From: Desulfobacteraceae bacterium
Lineage (GTDB): Bacteria; Desulfobacterota; Desulfobacteria; Desulfobacterales; Desulfosalsimonadaceae
Reading direction: 5' to 3'
Assembly: GCA_024636355.1 (NCBI GenBank)
Contig: JAGXHH010000098.1
Coordinates: 1-12,948 of the forward strand
Length of the DNA stretch: 12,948 nucleotides
Part shown: piece after piece, positions 6,059 through 12,948 of the stretch
Position numbering within the stretch: position 1 is the stretch's first letter
Layout of the letters: each line of letters begins with the position of its first letter
Translations under genes and position numbers: made by a program
Notes under the pieces: generated by a model
Told to the model about the DNA's origin: nothing
The model's database searches: none
What the model saw: the letters and a program-made list of their open reading frames with translations, nothing else

Positions 6059-7036
6059 ATGTTTTTCAGGACCGGAAAAACCAGGAAAAATGATTTTCAG
6101 GACATGGAGAATCATCATCGCGTCGCGTTCAAGCGGCCGCCGCTGAATGCGTTGATCGACAGCAATTATGCCGTTGTCGATCTCCATGTGCATTCCCGGT
6201 ACTCAGATGGATTCAACGGTATTGCCGCCATTGCCGACCGGGTCCGCCGGTTGGGCATCGGGGTGGCGATAACGGATCACAATGCGATCGGAGGCGCAGT
6301 TGAAATCGCCGGATACACGGATATTTTCAGTATCCCGGGGATTGAGATCACCTCAAAGGAAGGCGCCCATCTCCTGGCCTATTTTTATACCATCGAGGAT
6401 CTGGTCTCATTCTATGAATCCGAACTGCTGCCGTACCTGGGCAAGGAAGTGATGTCTTCGGCAGGGATGACAATGGAATCGATCATTGCCTGCGCCCGCA
6501 AGTACAAGGTCGTCCTGGTATTTCCTCACCCGTACTGCACCGCCTACACGGGAGTCTGCAACCCGGTTTTTTCCGCAGGGCGGCAGGAGTCCCTGATGAG
6601 CCAGGTCGATGGCGTGGAGGTAATCAATGCCGGAAATATCCACCGCTGGAATCTTGAGAGCACCGTGCTTGGCTTTAATCTCGACATCGGTCTGACCGGG
6701 GGCAGCGACGGGCACAACCTGTTTCAGCTGGGCCGGGCGGTGACCTATGCGGCCTGCGACCCGAACCGGGCGGCGTTTCTGGATGCCATTCGGCAAAAGC
6801 GGACATGGGTGATCGGAAAGGAGGTCAACCTGCTGCGAAAAGTCACCTCCACCAGCTTTAAGGTCCGGACCAATTTCCGGAACTCATCGGATCTGATCGG
6901 AAAAAACATGCGTTACAGTTATGCACTGTTTAATTCCAAATCACAGCGAATGCGGGACAGTATGCAGGAACGGCGGCAGTTGAATCGGTTGACAAAAGAA
7001 GATCTGATTTTGAAGAAGGAAGATTTGAAAAATTGA
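6059..7036 (+). CDS. PHP-domain metal-dependent phosphoesterase
   Basis: A 325-residue protein started at ATG 6059, which has GGGGAG at 6049-6054; a TTG four codons earlier falls inside that ribosome binding site. All PHP metal ligands can be read in order: HVH (43, 45), ITDHN (D73, H74), PGIEIT (E96), AHLLAY (H104), FPHP (H157) and GGSDGHN (D217, H219). PHP domains bind two or three metal ions and hydrolyse phosphoesters; relatives include histidinol phosphatase, polymerase-associated PHP domains and small-molecule or RNA phosphoesterases. Residues 1-35 and the basic, Arg/Lys-rich C-terminal 80 residues are outside the core, and the tail may bind nucleic acid or a membrane surface. The gene stands alone, facing the cardiolipin synthase operon head-on. 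Enzyme class is secure, substrate unknown. Confidence 0.88.
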   Translation: MFFRTGKTRKNDFQDMENHHRVAFKRPPLNALIDSNYAVVDLHVHSRYSDGFNGIAAIADRVRRLGIGVAITDHNAIGGAVEIAGYTDIFSIPGIEITSKEGAHLLAYFYTIEDLVSFYESELLPYLGKEVMSSAGMTMESIIACARKYKVVLVFPHPYCTAYTGVCNPVFSAGRQESLMSQVDGVEVINAGNIHRWNLESTVLGFNLDIGLTGGSDGHNLFQLGRAVTYAACDPNRAAFLDAIRQKRTWVIGKEVNLLRKVTSTSFKVRTNFRNSSDLIGKNMRYSYALFNSKSQRMRDSMQERRQLNRLTKEDLILKKEDLKN

Positions 7037-7083
7037 TCGGCAGCCGCACATGCATTTTTTTAATCGACTTGCCTCAATCGGCG

Positions 7084-7105
7084 GGGGCGATTCGTGAATC
7101 GCCCC
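7084..7105. repeat. Perfect 10-bp hairpin between convergent genes
   Basis: GGGGCGATTC (7084-7093), loop GT, GAATCGCCCC (7096-7105). A very stable stem placed about 50 bases after the PHP stop and about 60 bases after the Cls stop on the other strand. There is no adjacent T-tract, so it may be a repeat element that also blocks transcripts from either side. Confidence 0.75.
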
Positions 7106-7122
7106 TACGAATGACCACAATG

Positions 7123-7157
7123 TGAACCTTAAACCTTGCACCCTGAACCCTGAACTT
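7123..7157. repeat. Five tandem heptamers of consensus TGAACCY
   Basis: Reading in exact register: TGAACCT, TAAACCT, TGCACCC, TGAACCC, TGAACTT. The array lies directly between the hairpin at 7084-7105 and the stop codon of the cardiolipin synthase gene at 7162. Because 7 is not a multiple of 3, it yields 21-base-period open frames (FRVQGLRF-type peptides) that are often mis-called as genes. Confidence 0.8.
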
Positions 7158-7161
7158 TTTT

Positions 7162-8598
7162 TCAAAGATACGGCGAAAACAGCCAGGCCACGGCATCGCG
7201 GAATTTTACGGGTGTCGACCGGCTGTTGATCATATCCAGGGTCAGCGGTGCAGACTGCGCAATCGTATCGTCGATACCGGCGCTGAGTGACCCGGCAAAT
7301 TCCTTGTCGTAAATTTCCACATTGAGTTCAAAATTCAGCCGCAGGCTTCGCGCATCGATGTTGGCGGATCCGATCTGGGCATAAAGTCCGTCGATGACAA
7401 AGAGTTTGGAATGGACAAACGGCGGCGGCTGAAAGCAGACTTCCACTCCCCAGTAGAGCATCTCCCATAACATGTTGTTGCTCGCCCACTGGATAAACGG
7501 CAGGTTGTTTAATCCCGGCAGTACGATCTGGACCGGAATGCCGCGCAGTGCGGTGGTCTGCAGGGCGGATATCATTTCCTGCGACGGGAGGAAATAGGGG
7601 GTCATGATCTGCACCCGCTTGCGTGCGGTCGCAATGGCGCCGATGAGGATTATGGAAAGGATGTCCGTCGATTCATTCGGTCCGTCGACAATGGCCCGGC
7701 AGACGGCTTTACCGGTTTCGATGGGGGCGCGCTGGGTGGGCGTGAGCGACTGGCCGGTGCAAAATGCCCAGTCCTCGATAAACGTCTGCTCCAGCTGCCG
7801 GGCTACCGGGCCGATCAACTGGAAATGGGTATCGGCGACCCGGTTCTTCTGCGGGGGTTTTTCAACCATGTGCCGGTCACCGATATTCATTCCGCCCGTA
7901 TATCCGATGTCTCCGTCGGCAATCAGCATCTTCCGGTGATTTCGAAGGTTCATGTGGAGCATGGGCGGCAGGATCCGTGGCGGCAGATACCGCGCATATG
8001 GAATTCCGGCTTTTTTCATAAGCCGGCTTGCCCGCGGTGCGGAATAAAGCTCCCCGACCCCGTCGACGATCACGCAGACGTCCACACCACGATTCATCGC
8101 CCGGGCAAGGGCATCGATGAAGCGTCGGCCGGTATCGTCCGTATCGAAAATATAGGTCGACAGAAAGACCCGCTCGGTTGCGGCCTCGATTGTGTCGATC
8201 ATGACCGGGTATGCCGATTCCCCGTTTTTCAGGATCCGGATTCGGTTGCCGCCGATCATCGGCAAATGGCTCACGCTGTCCGACAGCCGGGCAAGATCGG
8301 TCAGCCCCCCCGGCATGTCGAGATCCACAGGTTTATACGTCAGTTTCTCGGCCGATGGGATATCGCCCGGTTTGATCGGAAATGGGGTGCGCCGGACTTC
8401 GAGCTTCCGGGCACGGGTCTGGACGCGATTGATGCCGAAGATGAAGTAGAGAACCGGCCCCACAAAGGGAAACATCAGGCAGACGGCCACCCAGCCGAGT
8501 GCGGATGGCGGGTTTCGTTTGAAGAACAGGGCGTGTCCCGCGGTGGTCAGGGACAGGGCGACACTCAGGATAAGGATGGTCCAGTCAAACAGATTCAT
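7162..8598 (-). CDS. cls: Cardiolipin synthase (phospholipase D superfamily)
   Basis: The 478-residue protein has the full architecture of bacterial cardiolipin synthase: two N-terminal membrane helices (about 4-23 and 33-54, the second with the typical ALGWVAVCLMFPFVGPVLYF), then two phospholipase D domains. Both HKD motifs are intact: H221-R-K223-x4-D228 followed by GYTGGMNIGD, and H396-S-K398-x4-D403 followed by QIGSANID-RS. Such enzymes condense two phosphatidylglycerols (or PG and another donor) to cardiolipin at the cytoplasmic membrane. Length matches ClsA-type proteins (about 480). It is the last gene of the minus-strand operon, 21 bases after the helicase stop. A functional tie between lipid synthesis and the helicase is not obvious, so co-transcription may be incidental. 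The ribosome binding site before ATG 8598 is poor, which suggests translation partly depends on upstream ribosomes. Confidence 0.93.
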   Translation of the reverse strand: MNLFDWTILILSVALSLTTAGHALFFKRNPPSALGWVAVCLMFPFVGPVLYFIFGINRVQTRARKLEVRRTPFPIKPGDIPSAEKLTYKPVDLDMPGGLTDLARLSDSVSHLPMIGGNRIRILKNGESAYPVMIDTIEAATERVFLSTYIFDTDDTGRRFIDALARAMNRGVDVCVIVDGVGELYSAPRASRLMKKAGIPYARYLPPRILPPMLHMNLRNHRKMLIADGDIGYTGGMNIGDRHMVEKPPQKNRVADTHFQLIGPVARQLEQTFIEDWAFCTGQSLTPTQRAPIETGKAVCRAIVDGPNESTDILSIILIGAIATARKRVQIMTPYFLPSQEMISALQTTALRGIPVQIVLPGLNNLPFIQWASNNMLWEMLYWGVEVCFQPPPFVHSKLFVIDGLYAQIGSANIDARSLRLNFELNVEIYDKEFAGSLSAGIDDTIAQSAPLTLDMINSRSTPVKFRDAVAWLFSPYL

Positions 8599-8619
8599 AT
8601 CCGCTTTTCGGCCACGACA

Positions 8620-10749
8620 TTACACAGGTTCAGGTTCAATGCTGGAAACGATCGGGTCTCGTAAGATGACGTCTATCGCTTTGCGGGCGGACGCGGCAGC
8701 CTCGGGAAAGACGTCTGCAATGTTTCGGATGTGCCTGAGATTATCCGCGGTTCGCAGCATCAGTTTGGCAAGATCCCCCTCGGCGCTGTCCCAGAATTCG
8801 AGAACATCTTCCCATTCCATCCCTTTGGTCCAGAAATACAGGGTCATGGCGGGCCTCAGGAAAAGGACGGGAACGTCAAAGCCCGCTTCCATCATTTCCA
8901 TGGCAAACGGCCTGAGCCCGTCTGTAACGGTTTCAAGGGCCTCTTCGAGTTCATTGGGAATATCGGCAGGGTGAATACTGGTATCGTCGGATTCCCGTTC
9001 ATTGACGAATGCGGCCATGATAGCGGCAAGCACTGCCGGGTCGGACTGGGGAAACAGGTTGCGGCGAAACCCTTCGGCCACCATGAGCGGGTGGTCGATT
9101 CGGAGTTGGGCGGCCCAGATGCCATCCCCGGTTAGTTTATCATTTTCTGTAACGTATTCGAATTGCTTTAAAAAGTCAATATGGCGCAGGAAGTCCTGCC
9201 ACAGGTGTTCCGTATCGTGAATACTGTCTGAAACCGGCAGCTTTTTTTTCTTGTTGCACGTGGCGGAAAACTGAAAAGTGGCAAACGATTTATCGAGCAA
9301 CTGCCGGATCTGTTCCGGCTGATGGGACAGCAGCAGGTTGAGGGTCATGGAAAAATTGATATTGATCTGGCTGAAGACATCGGTCGCCCGGGCATGGACC
9401 AGTCTGCCCACATAGGTGAGGTCCATGAATTTTCCGGGCACGGCAACGGCAAAACCGATCTTGTCCATGCCTCTTCTGCCGGCACGGCCGGTCATCTGGT
9501 GAAATTCCGTCGGGTTCAGCGGGGAAAACTCCCGGCCGTTGAACCGGTCGGAATTGAAGAAGACAATCGTGCGGGCGGGAAAATTTACCCCGGCGGCAAC
9601 GGTCGACGTGGCGAAAACGGCATCCAGGTACCCTTCCGTCATCAGCGTTTCGATCAGGATCTTCCACGCCGGCAGCTGCCCGCTGTGGTGGGCGCCCATG
9701 GCGCGTTCTTTTAAAATCCGCATCTGCCTGTGATTGGCGATATGGGGAACCTGTTCGACATATTCCTCGATCCGCCGCAGCCGGCCGGCCCGTCGTTCAG
9801 GATCTTCGGCCACCCGGTGCTGGGCGCTCATGGTCACGGAGTTGTCGCAATCGGCCCGCGATTTCAGGAAAAAAATGGACGGCAGCAGGTTGTATTTTTC
9901 AAGAACCCGAAGAATATCGGCCATGGGCGGCAGGTGGCCGCCAAAACCGGAACGGGACCCGCTGCTGTTTTTGATGAAACTGATCACCTTTTTGTATAAT
10001 TTCGGTTTTTCCTGCTGTTTTTCTTCGGAGAGCATGGGAAACAGGGTGCCGGAGGGATGCAGGAAAAGGGGGTACAAGGGTACGGGACGCTTTGTTTCCT
10101 CGACGATACTGCATCGGGTGCCGCGGATCGATTCAAGCCACCGGGCGATCTGGTCGGCATTTCCGATGGTTGCCGACAACATCAGCAGTGGAATCCGGGC
10201 CGGCAGGTAGATCATGGTCTCTTCCCAGACCACGCCCCGGTCCGAGTCCCCCAGGAAGTGGGCCTCATCTAATACGACCAGGTCGGTTGCGATGTTTTCC
10301 CCCCGGTGCATGGCGTCGTAGAGCTGATTGCGCAAAATTTCCGTCGTCCCGACGAGGATCGGGGCATCGGGATTTTCCTTGCGGTCGCCGGTAAGAATCC
10401 CGATGTTTTCCGATCCGAAAATCTGGGCGAATTCGGTGTGCTTCGCATTGGTCAACGCCTTTAGCGGGGAGGCGTACCAGGAGCGGCCACCGCGAGCAAA
10501 GACCTTGCGGATGGCCTCGACGGCAATCCAGGTTTTTCCCGATCCGGTAGGGGCGGTCACCAGGCAGTCGCCATTTTCCATGGCCTCGACTGCGGCCACC
10601 TGGAACGGGTCGGGGACAAACGGCATTTTCTTCGGTACACCGATACCCGCAAACACCTTTTTCAGCCGGGCATCCGATCCCGGTGTGATCGGCGCCCGGT
10701 TTTCCTGCTTTTTGCGCCTTCGCGGCGGATGTCGTCGTTGGTCGCTCAT
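8620..10749 (-). CDS. Ski2/HelY-like DExH-box helicase with DSHCT-type C-terminus
   Basis: This 709-residue protein has all superfamily-2 motifs: Q-like FVPDPFQ (44-50), Walker A APTGSGKT (66-73), Ia SPLKALTN, GTTEILRNQ, DEAH (161-164), SAT (192-194), IV SIFFLKSR (291-298), AHHSG (353-357), V ATSTVAAGVNFPART and VI QMTGRAGRRG (418-427). A basic N-terminal tail (RRHPPRRRKK) may contact RNA. The region from about 520 to 700 is helical with the profile of the DSHCT domain of Ski2/Mtr4 and actinobacterial HelY helicases (ADNLRHIRNIADVFPE resembles the arginine-finger helix). Ski2-like helicases unwind RNA for 3'-5' decay or processing. The protein is shorter than eukaryotic members (no arch/KOW insertion is evident). 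The start ATG overlaps the upstream stop by one base (TAATG), so it is translationally coupled to the CooC-like ATPase. Family is certain, substrate inferred. Confidence 0.93.
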   Translation of the reverse strand: MSDQRRHPPRRRKKQENRAPITPGSDARLKKVFAGIGVPKKMPFVPDPFQVAAVEAMENGDCLVTAPTGSGKTWIAVEAIRKVFARGGRSWYASPLKALTNAKHTEFAQIFGSENIGILTGDRKENPDAPILVGTTEILRNQLYDAMHRGENIATDLVVLDEAHFLGDSDRGVVWEETMIYLPARIPLLMLSATIGNADQIARWLESIRGTRCSIVEETKRPVPLYPLFLHPSGTLFPMLSEEKQQEKPKLYKKVISFIKNSSGSRSGFGGHLPPMADILRVLEKYNLLPSIFFLKSRADCDNSVTMSAQHRVAEDPERRAGRLRRIEEYVEQVPHIANHRQMRILKERAMGAHHSGQLPAWKILIETLMTEGYLDAVFATSTVAAGVNFPARTIVFFNSDRFNGREFSPLNPTEFHQMTGRAGRRGMDKIGFAVAVPGKFMDLTYVGRLVHARATDVFSQININFSMTLNLLLSHQPEQIRQLLDKSFATFQFSATCNKKKKLPVSDSIHDTEHLWQDFLRHIDFLKQFEYVTENDKLTGDGIWAAQLRIDHPLMVAEGFRRNLFPQSDPAVLAAIMAAFVNERESDDTSIHPADIPNELEEALETVTDGLRPFAMEMMEAGFDVPVLFLRPAMTLYFWTKGMEWEDVLEFWDSAEGDLAKLMLRTADNLRHIRNIADVFPEAAASARKAIDVILRDPIVSSIEPEPV

Positions 10750-11504
10750 TACAGGTCGGCGATCATTTCTGTGACCCGCGCCTTGGACGCAGAATCGGTA
10801 TCATAGGGGGATATGCCGTTTAAATCGGCCTCGATCAATGCATCATCATAGGGGAGGAACCCGAGGAATTCGAATTCACCCAGATGTTCTTTCAAAAAAT
10901 CGATATCCTTCTGCCCCCGGATTTTATTACCGATCAGGGCAAGCTTGCTCAGGCCGATTTCGCCGGCAAGCTTCTTGATATGCCTGGCGGTATCAATGCT
11001 CCGGCGTCCGGGTTCGACGACCACCAGGAGCCGGTCGACGGCTTGGGCCGTGGCGCGTCCCAGGTGTTCGATGCCGGCTTCCATGTCCATGACGACCACT
11101 TCGTCGCGTGCGAGCACGATATGGGTAATGAGTGCCTTGAGCAAGGTGCTTTCCGGGCAGATGCAGCCGCTTCCGCCTTTTTTAACGCCGCCCAGCCGCA
11201 TCAGTTTGATATTGCCCAGCTTTGCGGAAACCGCGTCCGGCAGATCGTCGACTTTCGGGTTCATCTTGAAAAACCCGCCGATCGAGCCCGGCTTGGCTTC
11301 CGTGCGTTCATATACCAGATCCTTCATTTCGGAAATCGGCACAATCTTATCGGCATCCGGAATGCCGACAGCAGCCGCCAGGTTGGCATCGGGGTCCGCA
11401 TCGATGGCGAGAACCCGTTTGTTCTGATCGTTTAACGCCCGGATAAGCAATGCTGAAAATGTGGTTTTACCGACGCCGCCTTTTCCGCTGATGGCAAGTT
11501 TCAT
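10749..11504 (-). CDS. cooC: CooC-like MinD/ParA-family ATPase (CO dehydrogenase maturation type)
   Basis: The 251-residue protein begins with a deviant Walker A GKGGVGKTT (7-15), followed by AIDADPDANLA (33-43). Residues 105-120 read GGVKKGGSGCICPES with the CxC pair Cys114/Cys116, and VVVMDMEAGIEHLG (136-149) forms Walker B. This combination, especially GGxxxGGxGCxCPE and MEAGIEHLGR, is diagnostic of CooC/AcsF ATPases, which dimerise, bind nickel or zinc through the CxC pair and deliver nickel to carbon monoxide dehydrogenase. No CODH or acetyl-CoA synthase gene lies in this window. It is the first gene of a three-gene operon with a helicase and a cardiolipin synthase, an unusual neighbourhood. 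It may serve a CODH encoded elsewhere or be a paralogue with another client. The start ATG 11504 has a GGA-type site and AAGGA (11517-11521) upstream. Confidence 0.9.
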   Translation of the reverse strand: MKLAISGKGGVGKTTFSALLIRALNDQNKRVLAIDADPDANLAAAVGIPDADKIVPISEMKDLVYERTEAKPGSIGGFFKMNPKVDDLPDAVSAKLGNIKLMRLGGVKKGGSGCICPESTLLKALITHIVLARDEVVVMDMEAGIEHLGRATAQAVDRLLVVVEPGRRSIDTARHIKKLAGEIGLSKLALIGNKIRGQKDIDFLKEHLGEFEFLGFLPYDDALIEADLNGISPYDTDSASKARVTEMIADL

Positions 11505-11552
11505 AAGTATTCCAATCCTTTTAGTAGAGGTCGAAAAAATGGCAAAATAAAG

Positions 11553-11572
11553 CCATCCGCATATGCGGATGG
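11553..11572. promoter_or_regulatory. Perfect 20-bp palindrome upstream of the cooC operon
   Basis: CCATCCGCATATGCGGATGG is its own reverse complement over all 20 bases. It lies 49 bases upstream of the cooC start and about 107 bases upstream of the U32 gene, downstream of the candidate minus-strand -10. On the minus strand a T-rich run follows (CTTTATTTT), so it could be an operator for a dimeric regulator or a leader hairpin/attenuator. A weak alternative stem ATGGC (11539-11543) / GCCAT (11552-11556) shares its left arm. Confidence 0.6.
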
Positions 11573-11594
11573 ATGTTTACATTTAAAAATTTAT

Positions 11595-11623
11595 ACAATA
11601 TCATTAATCATTTTTGCGTACAA
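11595..11623 (-). promoter_or_regulatory. Candidate promoter of the cooC-helicase-cls operon
   Basis: On the minus strand TTGTAC (11623-11618) is followed after 17 bases by TATTGT (11600-11595), with further TATAAA-like bases beyond. The surrounding 11573-11678 segment is strongly AT-rich compared with the genes, as expected of a divergent promoter region; the promoter of the U32 gene must also lie here but I cannot fix it. Confidence 0.35.
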
Positions 11624-11678
11624 GTCTATAGTCCGTTTATAAAATTCAATATTATCATATTTTTACATACACTATCTT

Positions 11679-12948
11679 ATGACGAACATACCGGAATCAA
11701 CCAAACCCGCTGTTCTGGCGCCGGCCGGCAACCGCGCCGCTTTCCTGGCGGGCCTTGCCGCAGGAGCGGACGCCATTTATTGCGGACTGAAGCAGTTTTC
11801 CGCACGGATGGCGGCCGAAAATTTCACACTGGAAGAACTCGCCGCCCTGACCCGGGTCGCGCACGAGCGCGGCACGCAGGTGTATGTGACGGTAAACAGC
11901 CTGATCAAGCCTGATGAACTCGAAGACGCCGGAACGCTCGTCGACCAGTTGAACCGGAACGTCCGCCCCGACGCCCTGATCGTCGCTGACCTGGCGATGG
12001 TTTCGCTTGCGGAACAGGTCGGATTTTCAGGGGATATCCACCTGTCGACCCTGGCCAACGTCAGTTTTCCGGCAGCGATGAAGCTGGCCCGGTACTTCCC
12101 GAGGGTCAACCGCGTGGTGGTACCGCGGGAACTTTCCGTTGATGAGATCCGCATGATGGCCGAGGCTTGCCCGGAAGACCTTTCCCTGGAGGTATTCGTC
12201 CATGGGGCGCTTTGCTACGGGGTATCCGGGCGGTGCTACTGGAGCAGCTACCTGGGGGGTAAAAGCGGCCTGCGGGGTCGGTGCGTCCAGCCCTGTCGGC
12301 GGATTTACCACCAGGGCGAAACCCGGGCCAAGTTTTTTTCGTGCAACGACCTGTGGGTCGATGTGCTGACCAAGATCCTGTTGACGGTACCGAAAATTGC
12401 CGCCCTGAAAATCGAGGGGCGGAAAAAAGGGCCGCATTATGTCTATTACACGACCCGGGCGTACAAGCTGCTGCGGGACCATCCCGGTGAAAACGATGCC
12501 AAAAAAGAGGCGCTAAATTGCCTTGATTATGCGTTGGGGCGCAAGGGGACCCATTACAACCTGCTGACCCAGCGTCCGTGGAACCCGATCGATGTCGACG
12601 CCCATACCGGCTCCGGGCAGCTGGTGGGCAAAATCCAGGGGGCGCATTCCAAGCCGTATGTTGATCCCCGGGAACCGCTGTTTGCAAATGACCTGCTCCG
12701 CGTCGGCTACGAGGATGAAACCTGGCACCGGACCTGCCGGGTCAGCAAGAGCGTTCCCAAACGGGGCCGCTTTTACCTGACGCTCTCCCCGAAAGAGCGG
12801 CCTGCCAACGGCACGCCTGTATTTCTTATTGACCGCCGGGAACCGGAATTGGCCGCGCTGATGGCCGAACTCGATACCGCGGTCGAGGCGCAGCAGGCCG
12901 GGGATGTGCAACCGTCGCATTTCAAGATTGACTGGCCCGCCAAATCCA
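11679..12948 (+). CDS. Peptidase U32 family protein (RlhA/TrhP-like RNA hydroxylation type), 3' truncated by window
   Basis: The frame opens at ATG 11679 and stays open to the window end, giving at least 423 residues. The N-terminus PAVLAPAGNRAAFLAGLAAGADAIYCGL is the signature U32 start (family consensus P-E-L-L-APAGN, then GADAVY-G). The core motif runs from E171 through FVHGALCYGVSGRCYWSSYL and RGRCVQPCR, with four cysteines (C179, C186, C202, C206) in the family spacing. U32 proteins such as RlhA and TrhP use this centre in prephenate-dependent hydroxylation of 23S rRNA or tRNA; older members were called collagenases. With more than 400 residues it resembles the longer RlhA-like class with an extra C-terminal domain. 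No clear Shine-Dalgarno precedes the ATG, but no other start fits, as homology begins within 15 residues. It is divergent from cooC. Which RNA is modified cannot be told. Confidence 0.92.
   Translation, partial: MTNIPESTKPAVLAPAGNRAAFLAGLAAGADAIYCGLKQFSARMAAENFTLEELAALTRVAHERGTQVYVTVNSLIKPDELEDAGTLVDQLNRNVRPDALIVADLAMVSLAEQVGFSGDIHLSTLANVSFPAAMKLARYFPRVNRVVVPRELSVDEIRMMAEACPEDLSLEVFVHGALCYGVSGRCYWSSYLGGKSGLRGRCVQPCRRIYHQGETRAKFFSCNDLWVDVLTKILLTVPKIAALKIEGRKKGPHYVYYTTRAYKLLRDHPGENDAKKEALNCLDYALGRKGTHYNLLTQRPWNPIDVDAHTGSGQLVGKIQGAHSKPYVDPREPLFANDLLRVGYEDETWHRTCRVSKSVPKRGRFYLTLSPKERPANGTPVFLIDRREPELAALMAELDTAVEAQQAGDVQPSHFKIDWPAKS

Noticed and set aside
6941..7165. Minus-strand frame MKKSSGFRVQGLRF
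   Set aside because: It is read through the heptamer array and hairpin and overlaps the end of the PHP gene; a classic repeat-derived false gene.
7825..8664. 279-codon plus-strand frame opposite cls
   Set aside because: Shadow of a conserved gene with both HKD motifs on the other strand; long only because of GC-biased codon use.

Overview
The window reads as an ordinary chromosomal segment of a moderately GC-rich anaerobic bacterium, most likely a Desulfobacterota (deltaproteobacterial) lineage. This is inferred from an electron-transfer flavoprotein gene, a CooC-type CO-dehydrogenase maturation ATPase, a DUF2868 / GTPase pair and many short palindromic and heptameric intergenic repeats. No rRNA, tRNA, CRISPR array, transposase or phage gene was seen.

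Layout. 1-339 (+) is the 3' end of etfA, closed by a hairpin terminator. 340-1640 is a gene-poor stretch with a decayed class-I glutamine amidotransferase fragment (-), two palindromic elements, a heptamer micro-repeat and no intact gene I can support. 1585-2157 (+) is a compact ParD/ParE-type toxin-antitoxin operon with a readable promoter. 2170-2319 (-) holds a possible orphan ORF fragment. 2452-5452 (-) is a two-gene operon: a four-helix DUF2868 membrane protein followed one base later by an Era-like GTPase with a DUF3482-type C-terminus. 5453-6058 is a long intergenic region containing a perfect 24-bp inverted repeat. 6059-7036 (+) encodes a PHP-domain metal-dependent phosphoesterase. 7037-7161 holds a hairpin and a five-unit heptamer array between convergent genes. 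7162-11504 (-) is a tight three-gene operon, transcribed cooC-like ATPase -> Ski2/HelY-like DExH helicase -> cardiolipin synthase. 11505-11678 is an AT-rich divergent promoter region with a perfect 20-bp palindrome. 11679-12948 (+) is a U32-family (RlhA/TrhP-like) protein running off the window.

How the genes relate. Three local modules are visible: the toxin-antitoxin pair (overlapping genes), the DUF2868-GTPase pair (1-nt gap, probably membrane-tethered GTPase function) and the CooC-helicase-Cls operon (TAATG overlap, then a 21-nt gap). No metabolic pathway links the modules. I do not see a convincing novel multi-gene system. The least understood items are the DUF2868/GTPase pair, the odd partnership of an orphan CooC with an RNA-helicase-like protein, and the variety of short repeats packed into nearly every intergenic gap but absent from the intact genes.
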